From: Shewanella sp. Arc9-LZ
Lineage (GTDB): Bacteria; Pseudomonadota; Gammaproteobacteria; Enterobacterales; Shewanellaceae
Direction: 5' to 3'
Length of the DNA: 64,000 bases
Assembly: GCF_010092445.1 (NCBI RefSeq)
Contig: NZ_CP048031.1
Coordinates: 682,001 to 746,000, forward strand
Positions within the stretch are counted from its first letter, which is position 1. Each line of letters starts with the position of its first letter. The position numbers and the translations under genes were made by a program. The notes under the pieces were generated by a model that ran no database searches, was not told where the DNA came from, and saw only the letters and a list, made by a program, of their open reading frames with translations. Shown one piece after another: positions 17,603 to 26,344 of this stretch.

Positions 17603-18871
17603 ATGGTTGATGTATTAGTCACCAACGGCCCTATGCTCATTATGATAGCGGCTGCATTTGGATTTTTGATGGCATGGGGCATTGGTGCAAACGACGTAGC
17701 CAATGCAATGGGAACCTCTGTAGGTTCTAATGCCATTACCATTAAACAAGCGATTATTATTGCAATGATCTTTGAATTCGCCGGTGCTTTTTTAGCTGGT
17801 GGTGAAGTCACGAGTACAATTCGTAAAGGTATTATCGACGCGAGTTACTTTACTGATGTCCCAGAATTGTTGGTATATGGCATGATTGCCTCATTACTTG
17901 CTGCGGGTATTTGGTTAGTTGTAGCGTCAGCGTTAGGCTGGCCAGTTTCGACAACGCATTCAATTATTGGCGCTATTGTTGGCTTTGCCGCAGTGGGTGT
18001 CAGTGCAGATGCAGTTGAATGGGGTAAGGTTGGCGGTATTGTAGGCTCTTGGGTAGTGACACCTGCTATTTCGGGTTTTATTGCTTATATCATTTTCCAA
18101 AGTGTGCAAAAGCTGATTTTTAATACCGATGATCCATTAGCAAGTGCTAAGCGTTATGTGCCTTTCTACATGGCATTGGCCGGTTTTGTGATGTCACTTG
18201 TGACCATTACTAAAGGCTTATCACATGTAGGCATAAACTTTTCAACAGTTGAAGCATATGCATTAGCAGCTGTGGTTGCAGCCGTAGTCGGTCTTGCAGG
18301 TAAAATTGCTATTAGTCGTTTAAAAATGAGCGATAAAGCCGATCTAAAAACCCAGTATGGGAATGTTGAAAAAGTATTTGCCATATTAATGGTTGTGACT
18401 GCATGTTGTATGGCATTTGCCCATGGCTCAAACGACGTTGCTAATGCGATTGGTCCTTTAGCTGCTGTGGTTTCTGTCGTAGAAAGCGGCGGTATTATTG
18501 GTGCTAAAGCGGTTCTAGCATGGTGGATTTTACCACTTGGTGCTGTTGGTATTGTTATGGGCTTGGCCATTTTTGGACAGCGTGTGATGCAAACCATTGG
18601 TAAAAACATTACGCATTTAACCCCAAGTCGTGGTTTTGCTGCTGAATTAGCTGCCGCATCGACTGTGGTTATTGCTTCTGGTACTGGTTTACCTATTTCA
18701 ACAACGCAAACGTTAGTGGGTGCTGTGTTGGGTGTGGGCATGGCGCGTGGTATTGCAGCAATTAATATTGGTGTAGTACGTAACATTGTTGTGTCTTGGG
18801 TTATTACTCTGCCAGCCGGTGCTGCACTGTCTATTTTGTTCTTCTTCATTATCAAGAACATCTTTAGTTAA
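17603..18871 (+). CDS. PiT-family inorganic phosphate transporter
   Basis: A 422-aa membrane protein with about ten segments and the two PiT signatures, GANDVANAMGTSVGS (about 26-40) and HGSNDVANAIGPLAAV (about 274-289), each marking one half of the inverted-repeat fold. It imports phosphate, often as a metal-phosphate complex, driven by H+ or Na+. AAGGA precedes the ATG. It forms an operon with the DUF47 protein. Confidence 0.94.
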   Translation: MVDVLVTNGPMLIMIAAAFGFLMAWGIGANDVANAMGTSVGSNAITIKQAIIIAMIFEFAGAFLAGGEVTSTIRKGIIDASYFTDVPELLVYGMIASLLAAGIWLVVASALGWPVSTTHSIIGAIVGFAAVGVSADAVEWGKVGGIVGSWVVTPAISGFIAYIIFQSVQKLIFNTDDPLASAKRYVPFYMALAGFVMSLVTITKGLSHVGINFSTVEAYALAAVVAAVVGLAGKIAISRLKMSDKADLKTQYGNVEKVFAILMVVTACCMAFAHGSNDVANAIGPLAAVVSVVESGGIIGAKAVLAWWILPLGAVGIVMGLAIFGQRVMQTIGKNITHLTPSRGFAAELAAASTVVIASGTGLPISTTQTLVGAVLGVGMARGIAAINIGVVRNIVVSWVITLPAGAALSILFFFIIKNIFS

Positions 18872-18912
18872 TTTGACTAAGACGCAATGAAGTATTAGCA
18901 GAAATGTGAACG

Positions 18913-18960
18913 CTGAATGTATTTAAGAAGGAAGTCATATGACTTCCTTCTTGCATTCAG
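18913..18960 (+). terminator. Long hairpin after the phosphate transporter
   Basis: A 28-base perfect palindrome (18925-18952; half-site AAGAAGGAAGTCAT) is flanked by a second pair, CTGAATG (18913-18919) with CATTCAG (18954-18960). There is no clear T run, so it may stop transcription weakly or protect the mRNA end. Confidence 0.6.
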
Positions 18961-19011
18961 AGCATTTAATAAATAGCATGACAATAAGTTTTCTGAGTTT
19001 GGATAAATACC

Positions 19012-19593
19012 GTGTTAAGAGTACTTTCAATCCTTATATTTTTACTTGCGCCAAGTGGCGTATTTGCAGCCCAAGCACCAACGCGATTTATTTCTGATGA
19101 TGTGTTCACCTATATCCACGGTGGACCGGGTAAAGAGTTTCGTATTATCGGTAGTGTTGAAGCGGGTCAGCCGATCACTTTATTGGATAATACCGAAGGT
19201 GATTTTACTCAAATCATTGATCATAAAGGTCGTGAAGGCTGGGTATTAACCAGTTTAGTTTCAGATCAGCCTAGTTTTCGTGAGCGTTTTCCTGAAATGG
19301 AAGCACAATTAAAACAGGCTAATGAGCAATTAAATAACATTACGCAAAATACTGACAATACTGAAGAATCTTTAACACTGTCTAACGAAAAAGTGTCTGA
19401 GTTAAAAGCCGCTCTTACCAAAGCGATTAAAGAACGAGATGATGCTAAGTCAAAAGTACAGCAAGCCGCGGATAACCAACGTTATGAAATGTGGCAGCAA
19501 GGTGGGTTAATTGCAGGTATTGGTGCGTTGATTGGTATTGTATTGGTGTATTTACCTCGTCCACAACGTCGTAAGAAAAGCCGTTGGATGTAA
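19012..19593 (+). CDS. SH3-domain protein of the YgiM / TIGR04211 type
   Basis: A 193-aa protein with a signal peptide ending near VFAAQA, a bacterial SH3 domain at about 24-85 (DDVFTYIHGGPGKEFRIIGSV...GREGWVLTSLV), a coiled coil at about 90-155, and a C-terminal membrane anchor (about 165-183) with a basic tail. This matches the YgiM family, whose role in the periplasm is unclear; SH3 domains often bind peptidoglycan. The start is GTG 19012, the only start that gives a full signal peptide; its ribosome site is weak. Confidence 0.85.
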   Translation: MLRVLSILIFLLAPSGVFAAQAPTRFISDDVFTYIHGGPGKEFRIIGSVEAGQPITLLDNTEGDFTQIIDHKGREGWVLTSLVSDQPSFRERFPEMEAQLKQANEQLNNITQNTDNTEESLTLSNEKVSELKAALTKAIKERDDAKSKVQQAADNQRYEMWQQGGLIAGIGALIGIVLVYLPRPQRRKKSRWM

Positions 19594-19660
19594 CATCTCC
19601 AATAACGATGAGATTTTCGCGGATAAAGTGATACGACTAATGTCTCTCATTTGATTGTAT

Positions 19661-19694
19661 AAAGGCCAACTATTCAAACGTTGGCCTTTTTTTT
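19661..19694 (+). terminator. Terminator after the SH3 protein
   Basis: AAAGGCCAAC / GTTGGCCTTT stem (19661-19670, 19680-19689) followed by a T run. Confidence 0.88.
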
Positions 19695-19893
19695 AATCTT
19701 TTTATTGATGAAATATATTCATATTCCATGTTGGTGTAATTATTAAAAAAGTTACTAATTAACATTAACTTAAACGTTTATTTTTGTTGTGACGTTAATT
19801 AACTAGCACATTGTTTCTGTCTGTTTCAGTGACCAAAATCAAACAATTATTAGCAAGTTTTCAACTTGAGTGTCCAAGTTCACATTTTGAATG

Positions 19894-19930
19894 TATAATC
19901 GCCGAAAATCAGATCGTACATTGTATACAA
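19894..19930 (+). promoter_or_regulatory. Candidate putA control region: TATAAT and palindrome TTGTATACAA
   Basis: A perfect -10-like TATAAT lies at 19894-19899, without a well-spaced -35. Twenty-one bases later is the 10-bp perfect palindrome TTGTATACAA (19921-19930), the kind of site bound by GntR-type repressors. This PutA lacks its own DNA-binding domain, so a separate regulator is expected. The assignment is tentative. Confidence 0.35.
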
Positions 19931-20010
19931 AATAAAATATTCGTGAATACAGTGTCCATTCAACAACGATAATAACCATCCTTAACCTGACCTAGATGGA
20001 AGCGAATACT

Positions 20011-23000
20011 ATGTTCAAAGCGAGTGAAGTACTGGACGGCCGCTATGACAATGCCACTCTTGAGGAACTGTTTACTGCAGTGACCAACAACTACATTGTC
20101 GATGAAGAGCAATACCTGTCTGAATTAATTAAGCTTGTGCCTTCGTCTGAACAAGACATTGAGCAAGTGACTCGTCGTGCCCATGAGCTCGTGAGCAAAG
20201 TTCGTCAGTTTGAGAAAAAAGGTCTGATGGTTGGTATTGATGCATTTTTGCAACAATACAGCTTAGAAACGAAAGAAGGCATTATTTTAATGTGTTTGGC
20301 TGAAGCCTTGCTGCGTATTCCTGATGCTGAAACCGCTGATGCACTAATTAAAGATAAATTGTCTGGTGCCAAGTGGGATGAACACCTAAATATGAGTGGT
20401 TCATTGCTGGTTAATGCCTCAACGTGGGGGTTAATGTTAACCGGTAAACTGGTTAAGTTAGATCGTAATACTGACGGTTCGCCAAGCAATATACTTAAAC
20501 GTCTGGTTAATCGTGTCGGTGAGCCGATGATCCGTCAAGCTATGTTAGCGGCGATGAAGATCATGGGTAAGCAATTTGTGTTAGGTCAGGACGTTAAAGA
20601 AGCGCTTAAAAATAGCGAAGCTAAACGTAAGTTAGGTTATACCCATAGCTATGACATGTTAGGTGAAGCAGCATTAACCGCCAATGATGCGCAAAAGTAT
20701 TTTAACGATTACAGCAATGCTATTCGCGATTTAGGCGCGCAGCAATATGAAGAGTCTGACTCACCAAGACCGACTATTTCGATCAAATTATCTGCATTAC
20801 ACCCTCGTTATGAAGTCGCTAACGAAGATCGTGTATTAAGCGAATTATACGACACGGTTATTAAACTTATTATACAAGCGCGTGAACTCGATATTGGTAT
20901 TTCTATCGATGCTGAAGAAGTTGACCGTCTTGAATTGTCATTGAAGTTATTTAAGCAGCTTTATCAATCAGAAGCTGCTAAAGGCTGGGGTTTGTTAGGT
21001 ATTGTAGTACAAGCTTATTCTAAGCGTTGTTTACCCGTTTTGTGTTGGTTGACGCGTCTTGCTAAAGATCAAGGCGATGAAATTCCGCTGCGTTTAGTCA
21101 AAGGTGCTTATTGGGACAGCGAGCTAAAATGGGCGCAACAAGCAGGCGAAGCTGGCTACCCACTTTATACCCGTAAAGCCGGCACGGATGTGTCTTATTT
21201 AGCGTGTGCGCGTTATTTATTGTCTGATGCCACCCGTGGTGCTATTTATCCCCAGTTTGCTACCCACAACGCGCAAACCGTTGCTAGTATTGATGCGATG
21301 GCCGCTGATCGTTTATATGAATTCCAACGTTTGCACGGTATGGGCCAAGAGCTTTACGACACCATGCTTGCAGAAAGCGGTGCTAAAGCGGTACGTATCT
21401 ATGCACCCATTGGCGCGCATAAAGACTTACTGCCGTATTTAGTTCGTCGCTTACTGGAAAACGGAGCCAATACCTCATTCGTACATAAACTGGTTGACCC
21501 TAATACCCCAATAGAAAGCTTAGTGGTTCATCCATTGGTGACGCTATTGGGTTACAAGTCGTTAGCGAATCAAAAAATTGTTAAGCCTGCTGATATTTTC
21601 GGTGCAGAACGTAAGAACTCTAAAGGATTAAACATGAACATTATTTCTGAGTCAGAGCCATTTTTTGCTGCACTGGACAAATATAGCGATACTCAATGGA
21701 CAGCAGGTCCATTGGTAAACGGTAAAACCTTAACGGGTGAAGTGCAAACCGTTGTTAGCCCATACGATACTTCATTAACGGTAGGTAAAGTGGCTTTTGC
21801 TGATGCTAACGCAATTGAACAAGCCATTGCTGGTGCAGATGCTGCTTTTGGTGGTTGGGCACGTACACCTGTTGAAACTCGTGCTAATGCACTACAGAAA
21901 TTAGCTGATTTATTGGAAGAAAACCGTGAAGAGCTGATTGTATTATGTACTCGTGAAGCGGGTAAGAGTATTCAAGATGGTATTGATGAAGTTCGCGAAG
22001 CAGTAGATTTTTGTCGTTATTACGCCGTACAAGCTAAGAAGATGATGGCTCAGCCTGAATTGCTTCCTGGCCCAACAGGCGAGTTAAACGAGCTGTTTCT
22101 ACAAGGTCGCGGAATTTTTGTGTGTATTAGCCCATGGAACTTCCCGTTGGCGATTTTCCTTGGTCAAGTTTCTGCAGCACTTGCTGCGGGTAACACGGTT
22201 ATTGCCAAGCCTGCAGAGCAAACCTGTTTGATCGGTTATCGTGCTGTGCAACTTGCGCATGAAGCCGGTATTCCTACCGACGTATTGCAGTTTTTACCAG
22301 GTACTGGCGCAGTTGTTGGTTCTGCAATCACTGCAGATGAACGTATTGGCGGTGTGTGTTTTACCGGCTCGACTGGTACTGCTAAATTAATTAACCGCAC
22401 CTTGGCAAACCGTGATGGTGCAATTATTCCATTAATTGCTGAAACCGGTGGTCAAAATGCCATGGTGGTTGACTCAACATCACAACCCGAGCAAGTGGTA
22501 AATGACGTGGTGTCTTCATCGTTCACCAGTGCTGGCCAGCGTTGTTCGGCATTGCGAGTCTTATTTTTACAAGAAGATATTGCAGATCGCGTAATTGAAG
22601 TCATGAAAGGCGCCATGGAGCAATTAGTGATTGGCAACCCAAGTTCAGTGAAAACCGATGTGGGTCCCGTGATTGATGCTACTGCTAAAGCTAACTTGAA
22701 TGCCCACATTGATCATATCAGCCAGGTCGGCAAGTTAATTAATAAACTTGAATTACCTGCGGGTACTGAAAATGGCCATTTTGTAGCACCTACAGCCGTT
22801 GAAATTAGTTCAATTAAGCTACTCGAAAAAGAGCATTTCGGACCTATTTTGCATGTTATCCGTTATAAAGCGGCAGATTTGGCAAAAGTGGTTGATGAAA
22901 TCAACAGTACAGGGTTTGGGTTAACCTTAGGTATTCACAGCCGTAATGAAGGTCATGCGCTTAGCCTAGCAGACAAGGTTAACGTGGGTAACGTATACAT

Positions 23001-23190
23001 TAACCGTAACCAAATTGGTGCAGTTGTAGGTGTACAACCATTTGGTGGCCAAGGATTATCGGGTACAGGTCCTAAAGCGGGTGGCCCACACTACTTAACT
23101 CGTTTTGTGACTGAAAAGACTCGTACCAATAACATTACCGCTATTGGTGGCAATGCGACGTTATTGTCACTAGGCGATGCTGAAGAATAA
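20011..23190 (+). CDS. putA: PutA, bifunctional proline dehydrogenase / P5C dehydrogenase, short form
   Basis: Converts proline to glutamate in two steps. The FAD-dependent proline dehydrogenase barrel spans about 130-480 (LRLVKGAYWDSELKWAQQ) and the aldehyde dehydrogenase about 540-1040, with catalytic Glu at about 811 (AETGGQNA) and Cys at about 845 (SAGQRCSALR), the usual 34-residue spacing. At 1059 aa it lacks both the N-terminal ribbon-helix-helix DNA-binding domain and the C-terminal extension of E. coli PutA (1320 aa), so it is an enzyme only and not a self-regulator. The start ATG 20011 has GGAAG eight bases upstream; ATG 19996 has none. Confidence 0.96.
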   Translation: MFKASEVLDGRYDNATLEELFTAVTNNYIVDEEQYLSELIKLVPSSEQDIEQVTRRAHELVSKVRQFEKKGLMVGIDAFLQQYSLETKEGIILMCLAEALLRIPDAETADALIKDKLSGAKWDEHLNMSGSLLVNASTWGLMLTGKLVKLDRNTDGSPSNILKRLVNRVGEPMIRQAMLAAMKIMGKQFVLGQDVKEALKNSEAKRKLGYTHSYDMLGEAALTANDAQKYFNDYSNAIRDLGAQQYEESDSPRPTISIKLSALHPRYEVANEDRVLSELYDTVIKLIIQARELDIGISIDAEEVDRLELSLKLFKQLYQSEAAKGWGLLGIVVQAYSKRCLPVLCWLTRLAKDQGDEIPLRLVKGAYWDSELKWAQQAGEAGYPLYTRKAGTDVSYLACARYLLSDATRGAIYPQFATHNAQTVASIDAMAADRLYEFQRLHGMGQELYDTMLAESGAKAVRIYAPIGAHKDLLPYLVRRLLENGANTSFVHKLVDPNTPIESLVVHPLVTLLGYKSLANQKIVKPADIFGAERKNSKGLNMNIISESEPFFAALDKYSDTQWTAGPLVNGKTLTGEVQTVVSPYDTSLTVGKVAFADANAIEQAIAGADAAFGGWARTPVETRANALQKLADLLEENREELIVLCTREAGKSIQDGIDEVREAVDFCRYYAVQAKKMMAQPELLPGPTGELNELFLQGRGIFVCISPWNFPLAIFLGQVSAALAAGNTVIAKPAEQTCLIGYRAVQLAHEAGIPTDVLQFLPGTGAVVGSAITADERIGGVCFTGSTGTAKLINRTLANRDGAIIPLIAETGGQNAMVVDSTSQPEQVVNDVVSSSFTSAGQRCSALRVLFLQEDIADRVIEVMKGAMEQLVIGNPSSVKTDVGPVIDATAKANLNAHIDHISQVGKLINKLELPAGTENGHFVAPTAVEISSIKLLEKEHFGPILHVIRYKAADLAKVVDEINSTGFGLTLGIHSRNEGHALSLADKVNVGNVYINRNQIGAVVGVQPFGGQGLSGTGPKAGGPHYLTRFVTEKTRTNNITAIGGNATLLSLGDAEE

Positions 23191-23208
23191 ACCTGAAGTA
23201 GTTGCATT

Positions 23209-23233
23209 AAGCCCACTTTTTAGTGGGCTTTTT
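23209..23233 (+). terminator. Terminator after putA
   Basis: AAGCCCAC / GTGGGCTT stem with a T-rich loop and tail, 19 bases past the stop. Confidence 0.88.
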
Positions 23234-23295
23234 GTTATCTCGAGTTTAGGTTATGTGACCCTAATGGGTATAAGGCTATTTAATTATGAGGCAAA

Positions 23296-23580
23296 TTAAT
23301 GATGACTTTGGATATCATTGCGTTGTAAGCCACGACTGACATTTTTACACAGTTTTCCAAAGCGGCTGATATCGCCAAGTGAAGGTATAACGCCCTGGAC
23401 AATGGCTGCGTCCCAGTAATTAACTTCAGCATCAACCAAATCGAGTAACTTTTTAGGGCAGCCAACACAGTTGTTGTTGGGGCCACAGCTAAATATACCG
23501 GGTTGATCAAATGGTAAGGTATTTTTTACTTGCTCAAGGAGTCGCTTCATTGCACTCACTCTGTCTGGTTTACGTTCCAT
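23296..23580 (-). CDS. Small cysteine-containing protein of unknown function
   Basis: A 94-aa soluble protein with a tight cysteine cluster, CGPNNNCVGCPKKLLD (about 32-47), that could bind a metal or Fe-S cluster, plus a late Cys in GKLCKNVS. GAGG precedes the ATG at 23580, supporting a real gene. It is convergent with putA and has no operon partner. I do not recognise the family. Confidence 0.7.
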   Translation of the reverse strand: MERKPDRVSAMKRLLEQVKNTLPFDQPGIFSCGPNNNCVGCPKKLLDLVDAEVNYWDAAIVQGVIPSLGDISRFGKLCKNVSRGLQRNDIQSHH

Positions 23581-23760
23581 AGCCTCACCTCTATATAAGT
23601 TAGAGAATCCTTGTCAGCGTAACAAATCGGCATTAGGTTATGATTAACGTACATCAATTTTTTAGTGAATAAAGAGACCTAAATAGATAAATTGATTATG
23701 GTTATGTAAAATATTTGTAGCAGTTCTCAGGTTTTAGAATAAAAAATGCTTTGGAAGCAA

Positions 23761-23808
23761 AGAAGTCTAGACGTCTAGATTGACAGCGGCGAACAGTTCT
23801 CTTATTCT
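23761..23808 (+). promoter_or_regulatory. MetJ operator (two met boxes) overlapping a sigma-70 promoter
   Basis: Two adjacent met boxes, AGAAGTCT and AGACGTCT (23761-23776), match the MetJ consensus AGACGTCT at 7 of 8 and 8 of 8 positions; a third partial box follows. Four bases on is a near-consensus promoter: TTGACA (23780-23785), 17-base spacer, TATTCT (23803-23808). MetJ bound here would block the -35 region. The target is the NhaC-family transporter starting at 23948. Confidence 0.82.
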
Positions 23809-23947
23809 TGGCACAACTTGTTATGATGTGACTGCAATATTTAGCACCTTTGAATCTGTTGTTAAATAATCACCGATGACCGAGATTGTGTCGTACTCGC
23901 TTTTCTCATCCAACAATCCCTATTCGTTAAGATAAAGAGAGATCATT

Positions 23948-25291
23948 TTGACCAAAGCTACTTCATCAGTTACCACAGCAGGAAACAGCCCGGCATCGTT
24001 TGTGGCGTTATTACCGTTATTTTTGTTTTTAGGATTATTTATTGGCGCAGGCTTATATTTTCAAAGCCAAGGTGTTGATTATGCGTTCTATCAATTACCC
24101 AGTGTGATTGCGATTCTCCCTGCCATCGTGTTGGCAGTTTTGTTGTCGAAACAGAAAATAAATAGTGCGATAGAAACCTTTATTGAAGGTATTGGCCATA
24201 GCAATATTATAGCCATGTGCTTAATTTATTTATTGGCAGGCGCATTTGCTGCAGTGGCTAAAGCCACTGGTGGCGTTGATGCCACCGTTGCGCTTGGCTT
24301 ATCGTTTATCCCATCAAATTTATTATTGCCAGGTTTCTTTGTTATTGCCGCTTTTATCGCGACCTCAATGGGTACATCTATGGGCACCATCGCGGCGGTA
24401 GCACCAGTGGCACTAGGTGTCGCAGACCAAGCACAAATTGATTATGCCTTAATGGCGGGTGCGGTGATGTCTGGTGCATTATTTGGAGACAACTTATCGA
24501 TTATTTCTGATACCACGATTGCGGCAACACGTACTCAAGGTTGTGAAATGAAAGACAAGTTCCGTGAAAACTTAGTATTTTCGATACCGGCGGCGATCCT
24601 CACCTTGATTGCTTTTTCGATTGTCGGTCAAGGACAAGCGGATATTGCAGCTCAGGACATCGAAATATTAAAAGTATTACCGTATTTAACCATTCTGGTG
24701 CTAGCTGTGATCGGTTTAAACGTCTTTGTAGTGTTGTCGTTAGGGATTGTACTTGCTGGCATGACAGGCGTGCTGAGCTCGGGTTATAGCGTTATTCAAT
24801 TTGGTAATGATATTTATACTGGTTTTACTAATATGCAGGAAATTTTTATTCTGTCGATGTTAGTCGGTGGTTTAGCGGCGTTAATGCAGCAACAAGGCGG
24901 ATTAACCTTTGTCAGTAAGCAAATTGAAGGTTTAATCAGTCGCTTTTCAAAAGCCAATGGCGAAGCATCAAGTCGTGCGGCAGAGTTAGGCATGGCAGCG
25001 ATTGTTGCCGCCACTAATACCTGTGTTGCTAACAATACAGTATCGATAGTGGTCACCGGTGACATTGCTAAAGAGCTTGCTGAAAAACATGGGGTATCGC
25101 CAAAACGAGCTGCGAGTATTTTAGATATCTTTGCATGTATTATTCAGGGATTAATTCCACATGGTGCCCAAGCATTATTAATTGCCTCGGTGTTTACCAT
25201 CAGCCCATTAACTGCAGTGTCTAATGCTTGGTACTGTATGATTTTGGCCGTTGTAGCGGTGATAATTGTAATATTTCGTCAACGTAATTAA
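23948..25291 (+). CDS. NhaC-family transporter, probable methionine transporter (MetT-type)
   Basis: A 447-aa membrane protein with about eleven segments and NhaC-family features (SMGTSMGTIAAVAPVALG, SGALFGDNLSIISDTTIAATRTQGCEMKDKF). Sequence alone would name it a Na+/H+ antiporter, but it is preceded by a clear MetJ operator and promoter. A branch of the NhaC superfamily, MetT, has been proposed from comparative genomics as a methionine transporter under methionine control, so methionine uptake is the better call. The start is TTG 23948 with GAGAG upstream. A terminator follows at 25372. Confidence 0.75.
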   Translation: MTKATSSVTTAGNSPASFVALLPLFLFLGLFIGAGLYFQSQGVDYAFYQLPSVIAILPAIVLAVLLSKQKINSAIETFIEGIGHSNIIAMCLIYLLAGAFAAVAKATGGVDATVALGLSFIPSNLLLPGFFVIAAFIATSMGTSMGTIAAVAPVALGVADQAQIDYALMAGAVMSGALFGDNLSIISDTTIAATRTQGCEMKDKFRENLVFSIPAAILTLIAFSIVGQGQADIAAQDIEILKVLPYLTILVLAVIGLNVFVVLSLGIVLAGMTGVLSSGYSVIQFGNDIYTGFTNMQEIFILSMLVGGLAALMQQQGGLTFVSKQIEGLISRFSKANGEASSRAAELGMAAIVAATNTCVANNTVSIVVTGDIAKELAEKHGVSPKRAASILDIFACIIQGLIPHGAQALLIASVFTISPLTAVSNAWYCMILAVVAVIIVIFRQRN

Positions 25292-25371
25292 ATTGGCTAC
25301 AGGGTAAATTACACTGTTGCTAAGGTTAACAATATTAAGGTTAAGGTGACGATTTAGCCGCTATTGCAACC

Positions 25372-25404
25372 AATGCCCAGTCAGTAACGATTGGGCATTT
25401 TTAT
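25372..25404 (+). terminator. Terminator after the NhaC-family transporter
   Basis: AATGCCCA (25372-25379) pairs with TGGGCATT (25392-25399) and is followed by T-rich sequence. Confidence 0.75.
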
Positions 25405-25465
25405 TTTTGGTTTAAGTTTTTGGTTTAAGTTTTTGTTTAAATTTTGGTTTAAGTTTCGGCTTAGG
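25404..25465. repeat. Degenerate 12-13-bp tandem repeat, about five copies
   Basis: Two perfect copies of TTTTTGGTTTAAG (25404-25416, 25417-25429) are followed by three decayed copies (TTTTTGTTTAAA, TTTTGGTTTAAG, TTTCGGCTTAGG). It immediately follows the terminator and looks like slippage-generated spacer DNA. Confidence 0.85.
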
Positions 25466-25555
25466 TTTAGTTTTTTGGTTATGTGATTATCGGCTTTTAC
25501 TTTTTGGCTTTCCGCGTTAACATTCTCATCCCATTTTTGACATAAGTATCGTTCA

Positions 25556-26248
25556 GTGACAGATAGAGTCCGTAATTATGATTTACACCTAGTGATTGTA
25601 TTTATGTCATTGGCTGCGGCTGTAATCTGCTCTTTTGGTGTAGGAAGTGCGTTAATCGTGCAAGCCGACGGCATCAATTTGGACATGTTGACGATCCGCC
25701 CCGATACGCTTGGCGATTATATGCATTCGTCGTTTGCAATCGTGTTTAATTTATCACTATTAGCAGGTGGCTCATGCTTCTTACTCGCCATGGTGGCGGT
25801 GTTTAATACTTTCCCTGATTTATTGAGCCGCTACATCGCCATTATTGGTGGCGTAGTGGGTGTGAGTATTGTGCTAATGGGTGTGTTTCCGATTAACTTT
25901 CTAGACTTACACCGTAAAGCGTCGACGCTTTATTTATTCAGTACTATTTTTTTGCATTGTATTTGCCTACTTGATTACTTTAAACCTGGCAGCACGATGA
26001 CCAAGCGAATGCTTAGTTTGAGCATTATTTCACTGTGTAGTGGGTTATTATTATTAACGTTGTTCGATTGGAGTCAGCTGGATTTTACCGAGTGCTCAAC
26101 GGATTTACCTCAGTATTGTATTGTGTCTTCAGCCATGTGGACATTAACGCAAGCGAATATTCTATGGTGTATTTGCCTTGGGTTAAGCCTACTGACAACC
26201 ATTAAAACTCAACAACATAGTGTGTATCAATTTCTCGAAACCCGTTAA
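25556..26248 (+). CDS. DUF998-like membrane protein
   Basis: A 230-aa protein with about six membrane segments; the block GVFPINFLDLHRKASTLYLFSTIFLH resembles the DUF998 family (FP..... H..... F), whose role is unknown. The start used is GTG 25556, which has no strong ribosome site, so an internal start such as ATG 25604 is possible. Four cysteines lie in the loop before the last segment (TECSTDLPQYCIVSS). Confidence 0.7.
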   Translation: MTDRVRNYDLHLVIVFMSLAAAVICSFGVGSALIVQADGINLDMLTIRPDTLGDYMHSSFAIVFNLSLLAGGSCFLLAMVAVFNTFPDLLSRYIAIIGGVVGVSIVLMGVFPINFLDLHRKASTLYLFSTIFLHCICLLDYFKPGSTMTKRMLSLSIISLCSGLLLLTLFDWSQLDFTECSTDLPQYCIVSSAMWTLTQANILWCICLGLSLLTTIKTQQHSVYQFLETR

Positions 26249-26275
26249 CGTCTATTTATTCTTGCTTGAGTACTA

Positions 26276-26344
26276 TCTATGACATCAATGCGATTAAGTC
26301 TATGACATCAATGCGATTAAATCTATGACATCAATGCGATTAAG
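26276..26344 (+). repeat. 23-bp repeat in three tandem copies, including the start codon of the next gene
   Basis: Units at 26276-26298, 26299-26321 and 26322-26344 differ at only the last base of copy two. Each contains ATGACATCAATGCGATTAA, the start region of the pseudouridine synthase gene. Since 23 is not a multiple of three, the ATGs at 26279, 26302 and 26325 lie in three frames. The first two open eight-codon frames that each stop in a TGA overlapping the next ATG (ATGA). Confidence 0.95.

Noticed and set aside
18166..18861. 231-codon frame antisense to the phosphate transporter
   Set aside because: It mirrors a well-supported PiT gene and its composition (Ile/Pro/Thr/Ala rich) is that of an antisense shadow.
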